A stretch of DNA of 64,000 bases from Bacteroidales bacterium UBA1217 (GCA_002309335.1 DBXH01000007.1:1-64000); one strand, 5' to 3'. Shown: positions 36,310 through 45,784, numbered from the stretch's first letter. Numbers and translations: made by a program. Notes: generated by a model from the sequence alone, not told the origin.

Positions 36310-37161
36310 TTATTTTTTCTTTAGAGAGAAGAAGAATTCGAGGCCGCCTGCGTCGCGGTTGCGGACGTAGATGTCGCCTCCGTGAAAGAGTACGGCGTGC
36401 TTGACGATTGAGAGTCCAAGTCCGGTGCCGCCCGTCTTGCGGCTGCGCCCTTCGTCGATACGAAGGAATCGGTCGAAAAGGCGAGTCAGATAACTCGGGT
36501 CTACACCGGCACCGGTGTCATAGTAACGCAAAAAGTAGCGTTCGCTGTCCTGCTTGTAACACTCGATGCCGATTTCAATATTGTCGCCGGCATAAAGGAT
36601 AGTGTTTTCAATCAAGTTGCGGAATATTGAATAGACAAGGCTGTGGTTGCCGAGAATGGCGGTGGGAGTTTGTAAGTCATTATTGACTTTGATGTTGTGG
36701 CTGCGGCATTGCTCTTCAAGTTCGGTGATGGCCTCATTTGCTATATTGCTGACCGATATTTCCTCTTTTGGGAAGAGGTCGGACGACTCTTCGAGCTTGT
36801 TGATAAGCGCCACATCGTTGATGAGGTCGGAGAGGCGGAGCGTCTGCGAGTAGCATCGCTCAAGGAAAAACTGTTTCTTTGTTTCCTCTACAGTCTTGCC
36901 GCTGAGGAGTATTTCAAGATAGCCGCGAATGCTGCTGACGGGAGTCTTAAGCTCGTGCGCTATGTTGTTGGTCATCTCCTGCTTGAGCTGTCGGTTGTGC
37001 TCCTGCTCTTGGATTATCTGTTGTTTCGACTGCTCGAGCGAGTTGGCGAGTTCCTTAAGCTGACGTATTAGTTTGCGCTGCCTCAGGTGATTCCATACGA
37101 GATAGAATATTAGCAGCAGCACCAATGTGGCTATGATATATGCTCCTAGGGGAATGCTCAT
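36310..37161 (-). CDS. Membrane sensor histidine kinase
   Basis: 283 residues from the ATG at MSIPLGAY, 4 nt after the response-regulator stop codon; an earlier in-frame ATG lies inside that gene. One N-terminal transmembrane helix (about 4-26), a short helical linker and no HAMP or sensor domain. The H box is NIAHELKTPVSSIRG, the N box NLIENTILYAG, G1 YDTGAGVD and G2 GGTGLGLSIVKH. PhoR-like in layout. It is paired with the upstream OmpR-family regulator. Confidence 0.92.
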   Translation of the reverse strand: MSIPLGAYIIATLVLLLIFYLVWNHLRQRKLIRQLKELANSLEQSKQQIIQEQEHNRQLKQEMTNNIAHELKTPVSSIRGYLEILLSGKTVEETKKQFFLERCYSQTLRLSDLINDVALINKLEESSDLFPKEEISVSNIANEAITELEEQCRSHNIKVNNDLQTPTAILGNHSLVYSIFRNLIENTILYAGDNIEIGIECYKQDSERYFLRYYDTGAGVDPSYLTRLFDRFLRIDEGRSRKTGGTGLGLSIVKHAVLFHGGDIYVRNRDAGGLEFFFSLKKK

Positions 37162-37165
37162 AATG

Positions 37166-37855
37166 CTATTTGTTTTCTGTTGATGGAACAAAAGTGTAGC
37201 CGAATCCAGAGTGGTTGACAATATTGTCGGCATAAGGTCCCAGTTTCTTCCGCAGTCGCGCTATGTGGACGTCGACCGAGCGGTCGCTGATGTAGATGTT
37301 GTCATCCCATACAGCGTTGATGACCTCTTGTCGGGTAAAGTGATTGCCAGTGTTTTGAAGCAGCAATGCGAGGATGTCGTATTCCTTTTTGGTCAGCTGT
37401 GCCGGGATGCCGTCAATGGTAACGGTTTTGTGCTGGGTGTCGACGGCCAATCCGCCGCAGTTGTAGGTCGCCTGTTGCCCGGTTTTGTTGACGCTGGAGC
37501 GTTTCAGGACAGCTTTGACGCGAGCCAAGACTGTGGGGAAAGAGAAAGGCTTGGTGATATAGTCGTCGGCGCCGACACTAAACCCTTTAAGCATATCCTC
37601 TTCAGCGTTGCGTGCGGTGAGGAATATTATCGGTGTGTTGTCGCCGCGACTACGCATAAGGCGTGCCATCTCGATGCCCGACATACGTTCCATCATTACG
37701 TCGAGAAGGATAAGTTCGAATTGCTCTCCGCCATCGATAAGGCCAAGTGCATCCTCGGCGCTGTAGGCGCACTTGGAGGAAAACCCTTCGCTTTCAAGAT
37801 TGAAGCTTAGGATTTCGCATAAATCTGGCTCATCATCGACGATTAGCAGGCGCAT
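37166..37855 (-). CDS. OmpR/PhoB-family response regulator
   Basis: 229 residues. The receiver domain has DDEPDL acidic residues, the phosphoacceptor in LILLDVMME (about D56), a T in FLTARN and K in TKPFSF. A C-terminal winged-helix DNA-binding domain ends DVHIARLRKKLGPY...GFGYTF. It forms a two-gene operon with the histidine kinase. The target genes are unknown. An 11-nt tandem repeat lies about 70 nt upstream. Confidence 0.94.
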   Translation of the reverse strand: MRLLIVDDEPDLCEILSFNLESEGFSSKCAYSAEDALGLIDGGEQFELILLDVMMERMSGIEMARLMRSRGDNTPIIFLTARNAEEDMLKGFSVGADDYITKPFSFPTVLARVKAVLKRSSVNKTGQQATYNCGGLAVDTQHKTVTIDGIPAQLTKKEYDILALLLQNTGNHFTRQEVINAVWDDNIYISDRSVDVHIARLRKKLGPYADNIVNHSGFGYTFVPSTENK

Positions 37856-37927
37856 ATTTTGATTAGAAATTAGGTGTTAGTGATTTGAGGCTTAGGTCTT
37901 TGTGGTGAGATACGCATAAATTATGCG

Positions 37928-37971
37928 TAAACCCAGAATTACCCTAGAAGAGACCCAGAACTAACCCAAAG
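37928..37971 (-). repeat. 11-nt tandem repeat (about 4 units) upstream of the response regulator
   Basis: On the minus strand: CTTTGGGTTAG, TTCTGGGTCTC, TTCTAGGGTAA, TTCTGGGTTTA. The same unit type occurs before porP (13815-13847), and the first unit matches the mutS2 repeat (53671-53714). Confidence 0.8.
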
Positions 37972-37997
37972 GAATAAGGGTGTCGCTCCTGAATAAA

Positions 37998-38453
37998 TTA
38001 TTGGTTGAGCAGATTCTTGACGATTTCGGAGACAACGCGGTTGTCGGCTTTGCCTGCAAAACGTTTGGATGCCTGTCCCATCACTTTGCCCATATCCTTA
38101 GGTGAGGAGGCGCCAACTTCGGCGATTATTTCCTTTACGGCTTGTTCGATTTCCTCTTTGCTCATCTGTTTGGGCAGATAACGCTCGATGATGCTTGCCT
38201 GGAAGAGCTCTTCGTCGGCCAGGTCCTGACGGCTCTGCTGCACATAGATGTCGGCGGCCTCTTTGCGCTGTTTCACAAGTTTCTGCAGCATAGCGATTTC
38301 GGCAGTTTCGGACACTTCGCCGTTCACAGCGTCTTTGCCGGTCTTGAGTAGGAGTATTGCCGACTTGATGGCGCGGAGCGATTCGAGGACATCTTTCTGC
38401 TTGTTGAGCATAGCCTGCTTGATGTCGTTGTTTATTTGAAGTTCGAGACTCAT
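37998..38453 (-). CDS. GatB/YqeY domain protein
   Basis: 151 residues, the standard size of stand-alone YqeY proteins. The N-terminal helical part reads MSLELQINNDIKQAMLNKQKDVLESLRAIKSAI and the conserved end GKVMGQASKRFAGKADNRVVSEIVKNLL. The C-terminal domain resembles the tRNA-binding tail of GatB. The function is unknown, perhaps tRNA-related. It stands directly downstream of tRNA-Phe and its terminator. Confidence 0.92.
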   Translation of the reverse strand: MSLELQINNDIKQAMLNKQKDVLESLRAIKSAILLLKTGKDAVNGEVSETAEIAMLQKLVKQRKEAADIYVQQSRQDLADEELFQASIIERYLPKQMSKEEIEQAVKEIIAEVGASSPKDMGKVMGQASKRFAGKADNRVVSEIVKNLLNQ

Positions 38454-38488
38454 AGTGTTTTGGTTTTAAAGGGTTTAATAACAAAAAA

Positions 38489-38506
38489 GGGAAGTGTTTA
38501 CTTCCC
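38489..38506 (-). terminator. Terminator of tRNA-Phe
   Basis: A GGGAAG/CTTCCC stem with a 6-nt loop, followed on the minus strand by a U run (38488-38483). Confidence 0.75.
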
Positions 38507-38513
38507 TCGTTTG

Positions 38514-38586
<73 letters not shown>

Positions 38587-38611
38587 ATCGTCTCATTTCT
38601 GAAATCGGGTG

Positions 38612-38642
38612 CAAAAGTACAACTATTTTCAAAATTGGCAAA
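38612..38642 (-). promoter_or_regulatory. Promoter of tRNA-Phe
   Basis: On the minus strand, TTTG (38642-38639), exactly 19 nt, then TACTTTTG (38619-38612). Confidence 0.7.
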
Positions 38643-38720
38643 ATTATTTTTATTAATCGCCTTATTGTTTTTTTTGTTTTTGTTGATTTACAGCTGTTTG
38701 ACTTTTAAAAAAACTTTTCG

Positions 38721-39419
38721 TCAGTCAGAAATATCAGTCGTGTTGCCGGTTGTTTCGGCGGTGTTTTCTGCAGAAATCGACTCTGTTTTATCTTCGTTTT
38801 TATTGGGACAAAGCCACAACTGGTCGATGATGAGCAGGGCGACTCCGGTGCATACGGCAGAATCGGCAATGTTGAAGATTGCGCCAAAGAATTCGGCACT
38901 TTTGCCGGCGAGGAAAGGCATCCAGGAAGGCCAAGTCCAATGGCAGATCGGGAAATAGAACATATCGACAACGCGTCCGAAAAGCAGCGGAGCATAACCT
39001 CCGTCGGAGGGGAAGAGGGTTGCGATATGGTCGAATGAACTTTGGTCGAAGATTATGCCATAGAAGCAGCTGTCCACGAGGTTGCCGACGGCGCCTACGA
39101 GAATGAGCACGATGCTGATCAAGAGTGAGTAGCGAGTATCTTTCTTTATTTGTTTTACAAGGATGATGATGATGACGACCGATGCGATAAGCCTGAAAAG
39201 TGTGAGGCAGAGTTTGCCGGCTTTCTCTCCGAGCGACAATCCGAATGCGATGCCCTCGTTCTCAACGAAATGCAGCCGGCACCAGTCGCCGATAAGATTC
39301 ACCTCGTCGCCAATGGCAAAGTGGGTTTTTATCCAGATTTTGAGTACCTGGTCGGCGATGAGGATAATGGAGAATATTGCGGCGCAAATCCAAGTCTTCT
39401 GTATTATTGTTTTATTCAT
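38721..39419 (-). CDS. lspA: Lipoprotein signal peptidase (signal peptidase II)
   Basis: 232 residues, longer than the usual 160-200 because of an acidic C-terminal tail of about 30 residues. Four transmembrane helices; catalytic aspartates in GNLVDSCFYG and FNIADSAVCTG. It cleaves prolipoproteins before the lipid-modified cysteine at the inner membrane, which serves the lipoproteins seen here (GldK, DUF4249, two small ones). A TATTTTTG box at 39498-39491 on the minus strand may be its -7 element. Confidence 0.92.
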   Translation of the reverse strand: MNKTIIQKTWICAAIFSIILIADQVLKIWIKTHFAIGDEVNLIGDWCRLHFVENEGIAFGLSLGEKAGKLCLTLFRLIASVVIIIILVKQIKKDTRYSLLISIVLILVGAVGNLVDSCFYGIIFDQSSFDHIATLFPSDGGYAPLLFGRVVDMFYFPICHWTWPSWMPFLAGKSAEFFGAIFNIADSAVCTGVALLIIDQLWLCPNKNEDKTESISAENTAETTGNTTDISD

Positions 39420-39501
39420 TTTATGATTTTAAAGTTTAAGAGCTTGTTTTATAGGTGTATAGTTGTGGATGTGAAAATGTTGTTGTTTTGCAAAAATACG
39501 A

Positions 39502-40074
39502 TTATTTTTGATTTTGATAGTTTTCGCATTGTTCCACGAGTTCATCGTACCACTCTTGTCCGAAGCGGCGGATGAGAGGCTCTTTGAGGTATATGTAAAG
39601 CGGTTGGCCGCATTCTTTGCCTTTGTTTACGGCGCAGCGGCAGATATCCCATTCGTGATAGTTTACGGCTTTGAATTCGCCAAAATCCTCTATGCGAACA
39701 GGATAGAGATGACACGAGATGGGTTTCTGGAAGTCGATCTTTCCATCGCGATAGGCTTTCTCGATAGCGCATAATGTGACGCCGTTCTCGGATATTGCGT
39801 AGGCGCATTCGCGGTTGTTGACCAGTGGCGTACAAGGCAGTTTGTCGACATCGAGCGAGGAGACGCCTTCGCGCTCAACGGCTTCTATACCTTCGGGAGT
39901 CATATATGGTTTTACCTCAGGATATATGTGTTCAAGGATGGGTATTTCCTCTTTGTCGAGCGGTGCCCCGCAGTCGCCTTCAACGCAGCAGGTACCCTTG
40001 CATTGCGCCAAATCGCAGCAGAAACGCAGGTCGGCAAGATTGTCGGAAATTATGCAGTTGTCAACGATTAGCAT
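39502..40074 (-). CDS. DUF3109 family protein
   Basis: 190 residues from the ATG at MLIVDNCIISD, which overlaps the upstream dehydrogenase gene by 7 nt; the longer frame reads into that gene. The cysteine pattern FCCDLAQCKGTCCVEGDCGAPL is broken over two blocks of typical DUF3109 conservation, with CHLYPVRIEDF and WDICRCAV later. Such cysteine clusters suggest metal or iron-sulfur binding, as in the related YkgJ family. The function is unknown. Confidence 0.85.
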   Translation of the reverse strand: MLIVDNCIISDNLADLRFCCDLAQCKGTCCVEGDCGAPLDKEEIPILEHIYPEVKPYMTPEGIEAVEREGVSSLDVDKLPCTPLVNNRECAYAISENGVTLCAIEKAYRDGKIDFQKPISCHLYPVRIEDFGEFKAVNYHEWDICRCAVNKGKECGQPLYIYLKEPLIRRFGQEWYDELVEQCENYQNQK

Positions 40075-41066
40075 AGCGTGTTTATTATTTTGTCGGCGAG
40101 GACTGCGGCGAGTTTGTATTTCGATTCGACTGTCCAACCGGCAATGTGGGGTGTGAGTACGGTTCGTGGCGAGTTAAGCAGATAGCGGAAGTCTGTAGGC
40201 AAGAAATCCGTTTTCCGTTCTCCGTTCTCCGTTTCCTGTTTTCCGTTCTCCGTTCTCCGTTCTCCGTTTCCAATCCCGTCCTTGCTCATATCTTCGTATT
40301 CAATCACGTCCAGAGCGGCGCCAAGCACCTTGCCTTGTTCAATTGCTGCTGCGAGGTCGGCGGTTTTCACTACCGCTCCGCGCGAAGTGTTGATTAGGTA
40401 GAAGGGTTTGAGCATCTGTTCGATGAATGTGTCGTTCAGCATATAATGCGTCTCGTCGGTCAGCGGGACGTGAAGGCTTACGATATCCGCCTCTTTTTGC
40501 AATTGATCAAGAGAGACCTCTTCGACATAAGAGGGTGCATAGCCGGCGGGCTTGTATTTGTCGTATGCAATTATGCGGCATTCAAATCCTTGCAATCTTT
40601 GTGCGAAAGCTCCGCCCATATTGCCGAATCCGATGATGCCAACGGTTTTGCCTTTCACCTCAAGACCCCTGTTGGCTTCGCGTTGCCAAAGGCCCTGGCG
40701 TACTTCGCTGTCGGCCGAGCTGATATGGTTGAAAAGGGTCAGCAACAGCCCCAAAGCGTGTTCGCCAACGGCATCGCGGTTTCCCTCGGGCGAGTTGAGG
40801 CAGCGGATGCCTACACTTTCGGCATAGTCGACATCGATGGTCTCCATACCGGCACCCACGCGACCGATACACTTCAGATGGCGTGCGTGGTCAATAAAGT
40901 TACGGTCGATAATTATCTTGCTACGCACCACGATGGCGTCGTAGTCTTTAACTTGCTCCAGTAACGACTGATATGTGCAGTCGGTCCATACACGGCATTG
41001 ATGGCCGGCGGCAGCAAGTTTCTCCTGCAGCACGGGGTGGGTGTTATCTGTAATGAGGACTCTCAT
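40068..41066 (-). CDS. D-2-hydroxyacid dehydrogenase (phosphoglycerate dehydrogenase-like)
   Basis: 332 residues. The NAD-binding motif is VGIIGFGNMGGAF; catalytic segments are the arginine in LINTSRGAVV, the glutamate region and the histidine in TPHIAGWT. It oxidises D-2-hydroxyacids; serine-pathway 3-phosphoglycerate dehydrogenase is plausible but no ACT domain is present. A 21-residue Glu/Arg/Asn/Gly-rich insertion (NGERRTEN-type) in the loop before the catalytic histidine is coded by nine 7-nt repeats (40208-40270). Its start overlaps the DUF4249 stop by 4 nt. Confidence 0.88.
   Translation of the reverse strand: MRVLITDNTHPVLQEKLAAAGHQCRVWTDCTYQSLLEQVKDYDAIVVRSKIIIDRNFIDHARHLKCIGRVGAGMETIDVDYAESVGIRCLNSPEGNRDAVGEHALGLLLTLFNHISSADSEVRQGLWQREANRGLEVKGKTVGIIGFGNMGGAFAQRLQGFECRIIAYDKYKPAGYAPSYVEEVSLDQLQKEADIVSLHVPLTDETHYMLNDTFIEQMLKPFYLINTSRGAVVKTADLAAAIEQGKVLGAALDVIEYEDMSKDGIGNGERRTENGKQETENGERKTDFLPTDFRYLLNSPRTVLTPHIAGWTVESKYKLAAVLADKIINTLC
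40208..40270 (-). repeat. In-frame 7-nt repeat (9 units) inside the dehydrogenase gene
   Basis: Nine consecutive 7-mers of the CCGTTCT/CCGTTTT/CCGTTTC type on the plus strand (AGAACGG on the coding strand). 63 nt is a multiple of three, so the frame is kept, adding three 7-residue units. Confidence 0.9.
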
Positions 41067-42130
41067 TTCTTTTTCTTATAATAGTTTGAAGAGCTGTTGT
41101 TGAAATTCTCCACACGGGGGGTAGGCGCCTTTACTCTCCTGTTCGTCGACGCTCCGAATATTCCTATGCCGCCCTTGATGTTGCAATAGACCTGCACAGG
41201 CTCGCTGAAAAGGCCGTCCAATTCAGACGTATAGCCTGTCGAAGTGATGTCATATCGGTACATCTCTTCCGACAACGACCGGACTTCCAGAACAACCGGC
41301 AGCTCCATTCCATTAATCTGCGCCTGCATCCCATAATAGTACTCAAACTCCATTGTAAACTCGTGTGCGCCGCCCGAGAAGCGTTCGGAGCTGAAATACA
41401 TTTCGCGGCCGCCATAGCTGCCGTCATCCCCGTCGAGGGCACCTTCAAGCGATGCATTGTTCACAATAGGGTCGCTCACTGAGAAATAGCTTTCTCTCAT
41501 TTGAGTCGTATCCCATACCCACATCCACACGGTATCATCCAGTGTTTGCCTTATTTCTCCGCAATACAGCTTTACGCTGAAAAAATCCTTGTTGCTATTG
41601 CAGTTAACCCTGAAACGCAACCTGTAATAAAACGACGTACTATAAGGGTCCTCATTCATAGTGTCAACAACATAGTCGACGATTTCAACCTGCGGCTGCT
41701 GAGGCACGACAGTCGTAGCTGTAACTGTCTCGCTATATCCAGGCACAGTGGCACTAAGCCTCATCGTGTCGCCTGGATGAGGACTCACTGTGAACTTATA
41801 GCCGCCGTAGTAGGTTGTGGGTCCATAATAGCCATTCCAATCATCATAATATTCTGACTGAATAAAACACTTCGGGTCATACGTTCCTACGGCGGTATTA
41901 TTGCCCGAAGTAATTGTGATTGATGCGTTGTCGATAATGTTAAAATTCCTGTTGTCTAAAAAGAAACGGCTATAGCCAAGATAAACTGCTACAAGCGAGT
42001 CACTAACAGGCTTTGACACCATCACAACGTAGGGTTCTACCTCGCCCGGGTCGAAATCAACCACTTTCTCGCACGAACTCATTAGGGTGGCGAGCATTAA
42101 AATCATTGGGATATATCTTTTTCTTACCAT
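41063..42130 (-). CDS. DUF4249 outer-membrane-associated lipoprotein
   Basis: 355 residues. A lipoprotein signal ends LATLMSSCEKVVDFDPGE; the body is all-beta with the DUF4249 order of blocks (NASITITSGNN, MRLSATVPGYSETVTATTVVP, NCNSNKDFFSVKLYCG, SERFSGGAHEFTMEF). In Bacteroidota these lipoproteins follow a TonB-dependent receptor gene, as here (29-nt gap), and probably cap or assist it like SusD does SusC. The ligand is unknown. Confidence 0.85.
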   Translation of the reverse strand: MVRKRYIPMILMLATLMSSCEKVVDFDPGEVEPYVVMVSKPVSDSLVAVYLGYSRFFLDNRNFNIIDNASITITSGNNTAVGTYDPKCFIQSEYYDDWNGYYGPTTYYGGYKFTVSPHPGDTMRLSATVPGYSETVTATTVVPQQPQVEIVDYVVDTMNEDPYSTSFYYRLRFRVNCNSNKDFFSVKLYCGEIRQTLDDTVWMWVWDTTQMRESYFSVSDPIVNNASLEGALDGDDGSYGGREMYFSSERFSGGAHEFTMEFEYYYGMQAQINGMELPVVLEVRSLSEEMYRYDITSTGYTSELDGLFSEPVQVYCNIKGGIGIFGASTNRRVKAPTPRVENFNNSSSNYYKKKK

Positions 42131-42159
42131 ATTCTATTTAAGTTATTAGGGTTGTGAAA

Positions 42160-44568
42160 TTAGAATTTATAGCTGTATGAAAGCGATGGCATAATCGGGA
42201 AGAGTGAAAGTTGCACTAATGCCGAGTTGTAGTGTACTCCGTTGATTACTGAATGGGTGTTGTTCTTCTCGTATACCATAAACGGGTTCTTGCGGTTGTA
42301 GACGTTGTACACACTCAAACTTATGGTGCGGGTGCCGTGTTTCTTCTCCTTGTGGAAATTTACGCCTACATCCATACGGTGATACATCGGCATACGGAAG
42401 TTGTTGCGGTTCTCTATGTAATGTATTGTTTGGCCGGTGGTCGGATCTATGTACTCGTGCATCGAGAGGGTCCCCACATTTCCTGACGACAGTACCCAAG
42501 TGGCGCTACAGTCGAACTCTTTGTTTGGTTTGTAGCTGACCATAATTGAGAGGTCGTGTCGGCGGTCATATTTTGCGGGGAAAGGTTCTCCGTTGTTAAT
42601 CATCTGACCTTCGCGGTCAAACAGACGCATTGTCTTGCTCCAAGTGTAACCTATCCAGCCGGTAATGTCGCCAATGGTTCTCTGGGCCAGCAACTCCAAA
42701 CCATACGACCAGCCATCGCCCATATATACCTTGTCTTCCCAACCTGTCGACGAACCTAAGAAACTTGCTCCGTCTTTGTATTCCAACATATTTTTCATCT
42801 TCTTGTAGTACACCTCTGCCGATAAGTCTGCGATGCCCGACCAATTGTAGAATGCGCCTGCTGCAACTTGGTGGGCATACATCGGTACTATGCGTTTTGT
42901 TACGGGCACCCACAGGTCGGTGGGCAAGCTGATTGAGCTGTTCGACAGCTGATGCATATACTGGGTCATATACGAGTAGCCGGCTTTGAAGGATAGGTCC
43001 TCGCTCAGCATCCAGCGGCCACTCAAACGGGGTTGAATCGAGGGGTAGAACTTGCCTTGTACGGCAAAGCCCGTAAGGTTCACTCCGCCGTTGATTTTGA
43101 ATGCCTCGTTGATAGTCCAGTCATCTTCAATGAAGGTGCTTATCTCATTGGCGTGAACCCTGCTCTCGCCAAGCGTTGTGTCGAAAATGACATCTGTTCC
43201 AGAATAGTTTTCCTCATACCGCGTGCCGGTAACGTCGGGCTGGAAAATGTGATGAATATAGTTGCCTCCGAATTTTACCTTGTGGTCGGGGTTGGGCTGA
43301 TAGTCGAAGTCTACCTTGGCGGTGATGTCGCGGATGCCTGATTTGTAGGTCATCTCGGCGTTGTAGTATTCTGTTGTGTTATAATAGTATTCGTTTTCTT
43401 CCAACCTGATGCTGATGTCGTTACGGTAGCGTGTGTAGGCTCCAGTTACGTTCATAAACATCTTGGGTGTCAACTCGTAGTTCCAACGCAACGAACCGAC
43501 GAGGTTGCCCCAGTTGTAGCCGAGTTTCATAATCTCCTCCGATGTCGATCCGTTGTATTCGTAGTTGTAGGTGTATTTCATCCTTGCATATATCTTGTCG
43601 TCGCCCGAGTACCAGCTGCCTATCAGTCGGCTGCGGTCGCTGAAGCGGTGCGTTACCTTGGCGTTGAGATCGTAGAAATAATAGCCCGCGTTCAAACGCC
43701 CTGCGTCCTCCATCGCGCCGATTGCCATAATTGCAGGCTGCATCAACAAATCAAAATAGGTGCGGCGGTAGCTGACATTGAAAGTCGTTTTGTCCTTGTA
43801 GAGCGGTCCCTCGAGGTTTACCTTGGCGGCAATGACACCGATGGTGGCGTTGCCGTGCAGTTTCTTGTCGTTACCGTCGTTGGTGGTAATGTCGAGCACA
43901 CTCGACAGACGTCCGCCGAAATGCGCAGGGAAACTGCCCTTGTAGAGTGTTACGTTCTTGATAGCGTCGGCGTTGAAGGCAGAGAAGAAACCTCCCAAGT
44001 GGTTAACATTGTACAATGGCACTCCGTCGAGCAGAAAGAGGTTCTGGTCGGGTCCGCCTCCACGCACATAGATACCCGACATACCCTCTGTGCCACTCTG
44101 CACTCCGGGCAGCAGCTGCAAGGCTTTGAGTACGTCGGTTTCGCCAAACAGGACAGGTACCGACTTGATATTCTCTACAGGAATGTCGATAGCGCTCATC
44201 TGCGACGAACGGTGCGAACTGATGCGGTCGGCTTTGATGGTTACGGTTTGCAGCACGGTGCTCGACTCTAGCCACACATTCAATTCTTCGTTCTTCGACA
44301 AGTCAATGGTGTCAAAAAATGTTTTGTAGCCGACATAAGATATTCGCAATATCACTTTGCCTTTTGGCAGCGTCAGCGAGTAGCGTCCTTCGGCATTGGT
44401 CAGCGCACCCTTGCCCGACAGCATATCATACACCGTTGCGCTTATCAGCGTTTCGCCGGACGATAGAGCCCTTATAGTGCCTCTTATCGTAAAGTTTTGA
44501 GCCTCGGCGATTCTGCATCCTGTCAGGAGCAGTAGCACAATCAGCAATTTTTTCTTCAGTTTTATCAT
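42160..44568 (-). CDS. TonB-dependent receptor with carboxypeptidase-like domain
   Basis: 802 residues. A signal peptide (to AEAQ) is followed by a carboxypeptidase-regulatory-like domain (about 26-110), a plug domain with GTEGMSGIYVRGGGPDQN and LDGVPLYNVNHLGGF, and a 22-strand-type barrel to the terminal SYSYKF. It takes up an unknown substrate across the outer membrane using TonB energy. It pairs with the following DUF4249 lipoprotein. No B12 switch is seen upstream, so it is not an obvious BtuB. Confidence 0.92.
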   Translation of the reverse strand: MIKLKKKLLIVLLLLTGCRIAEAQNFTIRGTIRALSSGETLISATVYDMLSGKGALTNAEGRYSLTLPKGKVILRISYVGYKTFFDTIDLSKNEELNVWLESSTVLQTVTIKADRISSHRSSQMSAIDIPVENIKSVPVLFGETDVLKALQLLPGVQSGTEGMSGIYVRGGGPDQNLFLLDGVPLYNVNHLGGFFSAFNADAIKNVTLYKGSFPAHFGGRLSSVLDITTNDGNDKKLHGNATIGVIAAKVNLEGPLYKDKTTFNVSYRRTYFDLLMQPAIMAIGAMEDAGRLNAGYYFYDLNAKVTHRFSDRSRLIGSWYSGDDKIYARMKYTYNYEYNGSTSEEIMKLGYNWGNLVGSLRWNYELTPKMFMNVTGAYTRYRNDISIRLEENEYYYNTTEYYNAEMTYKSGIRDITAKVDFDYQPNPDHKVKFGGNYIHHIFQPDVTGTRYEENYSGTDVIFDTTLGESRVHANEISTFIEDDWTINEAFKINGGVNLTGFAVQGKFYPSIQPRLSGRWMLSEDLSFKAGYSYMTQYMHQLSNSSISLPTDLWVPVTKRIVPMYAHQVAAGAFYNWSGIADLSAEVYYKKMKNMLEYKDGASFLGSSTGWEDKVYMGDGWSYGLELLAQRTIGDITGWIGYTWSKTMRLFDREGQMINNGEPFPAKYDRRHDLSIMVSYKPNKEFDCSATWVLSSGNVGTLSMHEYIDPTTGQTIHYIENRNNFRMPMYHRMDVGVNFHKEKKHGTRTISLSVYNVYNRKNPFMVYEKNNTHSVINGVHYNSALVQLSLFPIMPSLSYSYKF

Positions 44569-44647
44569 ATAGTTTTTATTATCTATTATTAAGGTAGTCG
44601 TTTTAACATACTAGAATCTTACACTCAATAAAAAAATCTTTCAAACT

Positions 44648-45784
44648 TTAACCTTTAAAGAAGTCATTTATCCACCCGCTTGGCTGGTTCTTCGACAGCT
44701 TTGTGCCGCAATAACGGCAGAATCTGGCATCGGGATCATTCTCGGTGTGTCCGCAATGGGAGCAGAACCGCGATATGGGAACCACAGCCGTTGTCGAATC
44801 ATCATCATATTCGTTAAACTCTTCGGGAATGTCTTCTTCGTTTTCCGTTTTTCGTTCCCCGTGTTTGAATTCGTTTATGGTTTCACCGACAACAATACCT
44901 GTTGGAACGGCAATTATTGAATAACCCAACAGCATCACAATCATAGATATAAACTGCCCCATTGGCGTCACGGGCGAAATGTCGCCATATCCCACAGTCG
45001 TTATCGTCACCACGGCCCAGTAGATCGACGTCGGTATGCTCTTCATTGCAGGGTTCTTACCCGACTCGAACATATATATTATTGCACCCAGAATGATGGC
45101 AGCGATAAAGACAAAAAGCATAAAAATCAGTATCTTCGTAACGCTTCGTCTTATAGCGTTGAGCAGTCGGAAACTCTCCTGAAGAAAACGCTTCATATTG
45201 AATATCCTGAATATTCTCAGCGTACGCAGCACGCGCAGTACGGTAAGTGTCTGGGTGGCAGGAATCAGAAGACTCATATAGGCGGGGAATATTGACAGAA
45301 AATCGATGATGCCGTAAAACGATAATATATATTTCCATGGGCGGTTCAGGCAGTAGATGCGCAAGTAGTATTCCAGAGTAAAGATGATGGTAAACAACCA
45401 TTCCAGTCCTTTCAGCACCCATCGCATATTTGCGTGGACGGCCTCAAAACTGTCGAGCATTATAACCAAAAGATTAAGTCCGATAAGTACCAGCAGCCAG
45501 ACGTCAAATTTTTTGCCAGCAGGTGTGTCGGCCTTGAAGATTATGCGATAGATCTCTTTCTTCGATATGCCGCGGTATTTCTTGGGTATCAGTACGCTGA
45601 ACAGCAACCAATGAAAGAAATTGCCTGTGGCATGAGCTATCTTGCTTCCGATGCGACGGTAGTTAAGATTTGATAGGAAATTCCATATCTTTTTCCCAGC
45701 CCACACCAGCGGATGCGTCAGACAATACCAAATAAGCATCAGCGCCTTCACAAAAATACTCTTCTCGTTACGATTGTTTTCCAT
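44648..45784 (-). CDS. Voltage-gated potassium-channel-like protein with C-terminal zinc ribbon
   Basis: 378 residues. Six transmembrane segments; a voltage-sensor S4 with regularly spaced arginines (LTVLRVLRTLRIFRIF); the selectivity filter TTVGYGD in the pore loop. After S6 there is a short charged linker partly coded by the 7-nt repeat, then a zinc-ribbon CSHCGHTENDPDARFCRYCG at the very C-terminus. Channels normally end in RCK or cyclic-nucleotide domains, so the zinc ribbon is uncommon and may gate or bind a partner. Confidence 0.9.
   Translation of the reverse strand: MENNRNEKSIFVKALMLIWYCLTHPLVWAGKKIWNFLSNLNYRRIGSKIAHATGNFFHWLLFSVLIPKKYRGISKKEIYRIIFKADTPAGKKFDVWLLVLIGLNLLVIMLDSFEAVHANMRWVLKGLEWLFTIIFTLEYYLRIYCLNRPWKYILSFYGIIDFLSIFPAYMSLLIPATQTLTVLRVLRTLRIFRIFNMKRFLQESFRLLNAIRRSVTKILIFMLFVFIAAIILGAIIYMFESGKNPAMKSIPTSIYWAVVTITTVGYGDISPVTPMGQFISMIVMLLGYSIIAVPTGIVVGETINEFKHGERKTENEEDIPEEFNEYDDDSTTAVVPISRFCSHCGHTENDPDARFCRYCGTKLSKNQPSGWINDFFKG
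44839..44862 (-). repeat. Degenerate in-frame 7-nt repeat in the channel linker
   Basis: CGTTTTC, CGTTTTT, CGTTCCC units on the plus strand code the charged stretch HGERKTEN of the channel protein. Confidence 0.65.

Noticed and set aside
36310..37855. Two-component pair as PorY/PorX-type T9SS regulator
   Set aside because: PorX is present elsewhere (32431-34008); this pair is OmpR/PhoB type with no PglZ domain. The shared 11-nt repeat is noted but does not prove a link.
42160..44568. TonB receptor as the partner (BtuB) of the B12-regulated protein
   Set aside because: No cobalamin riboswitch or B12 gene lies next to it, and its DUF4249 partner points to another substrate.
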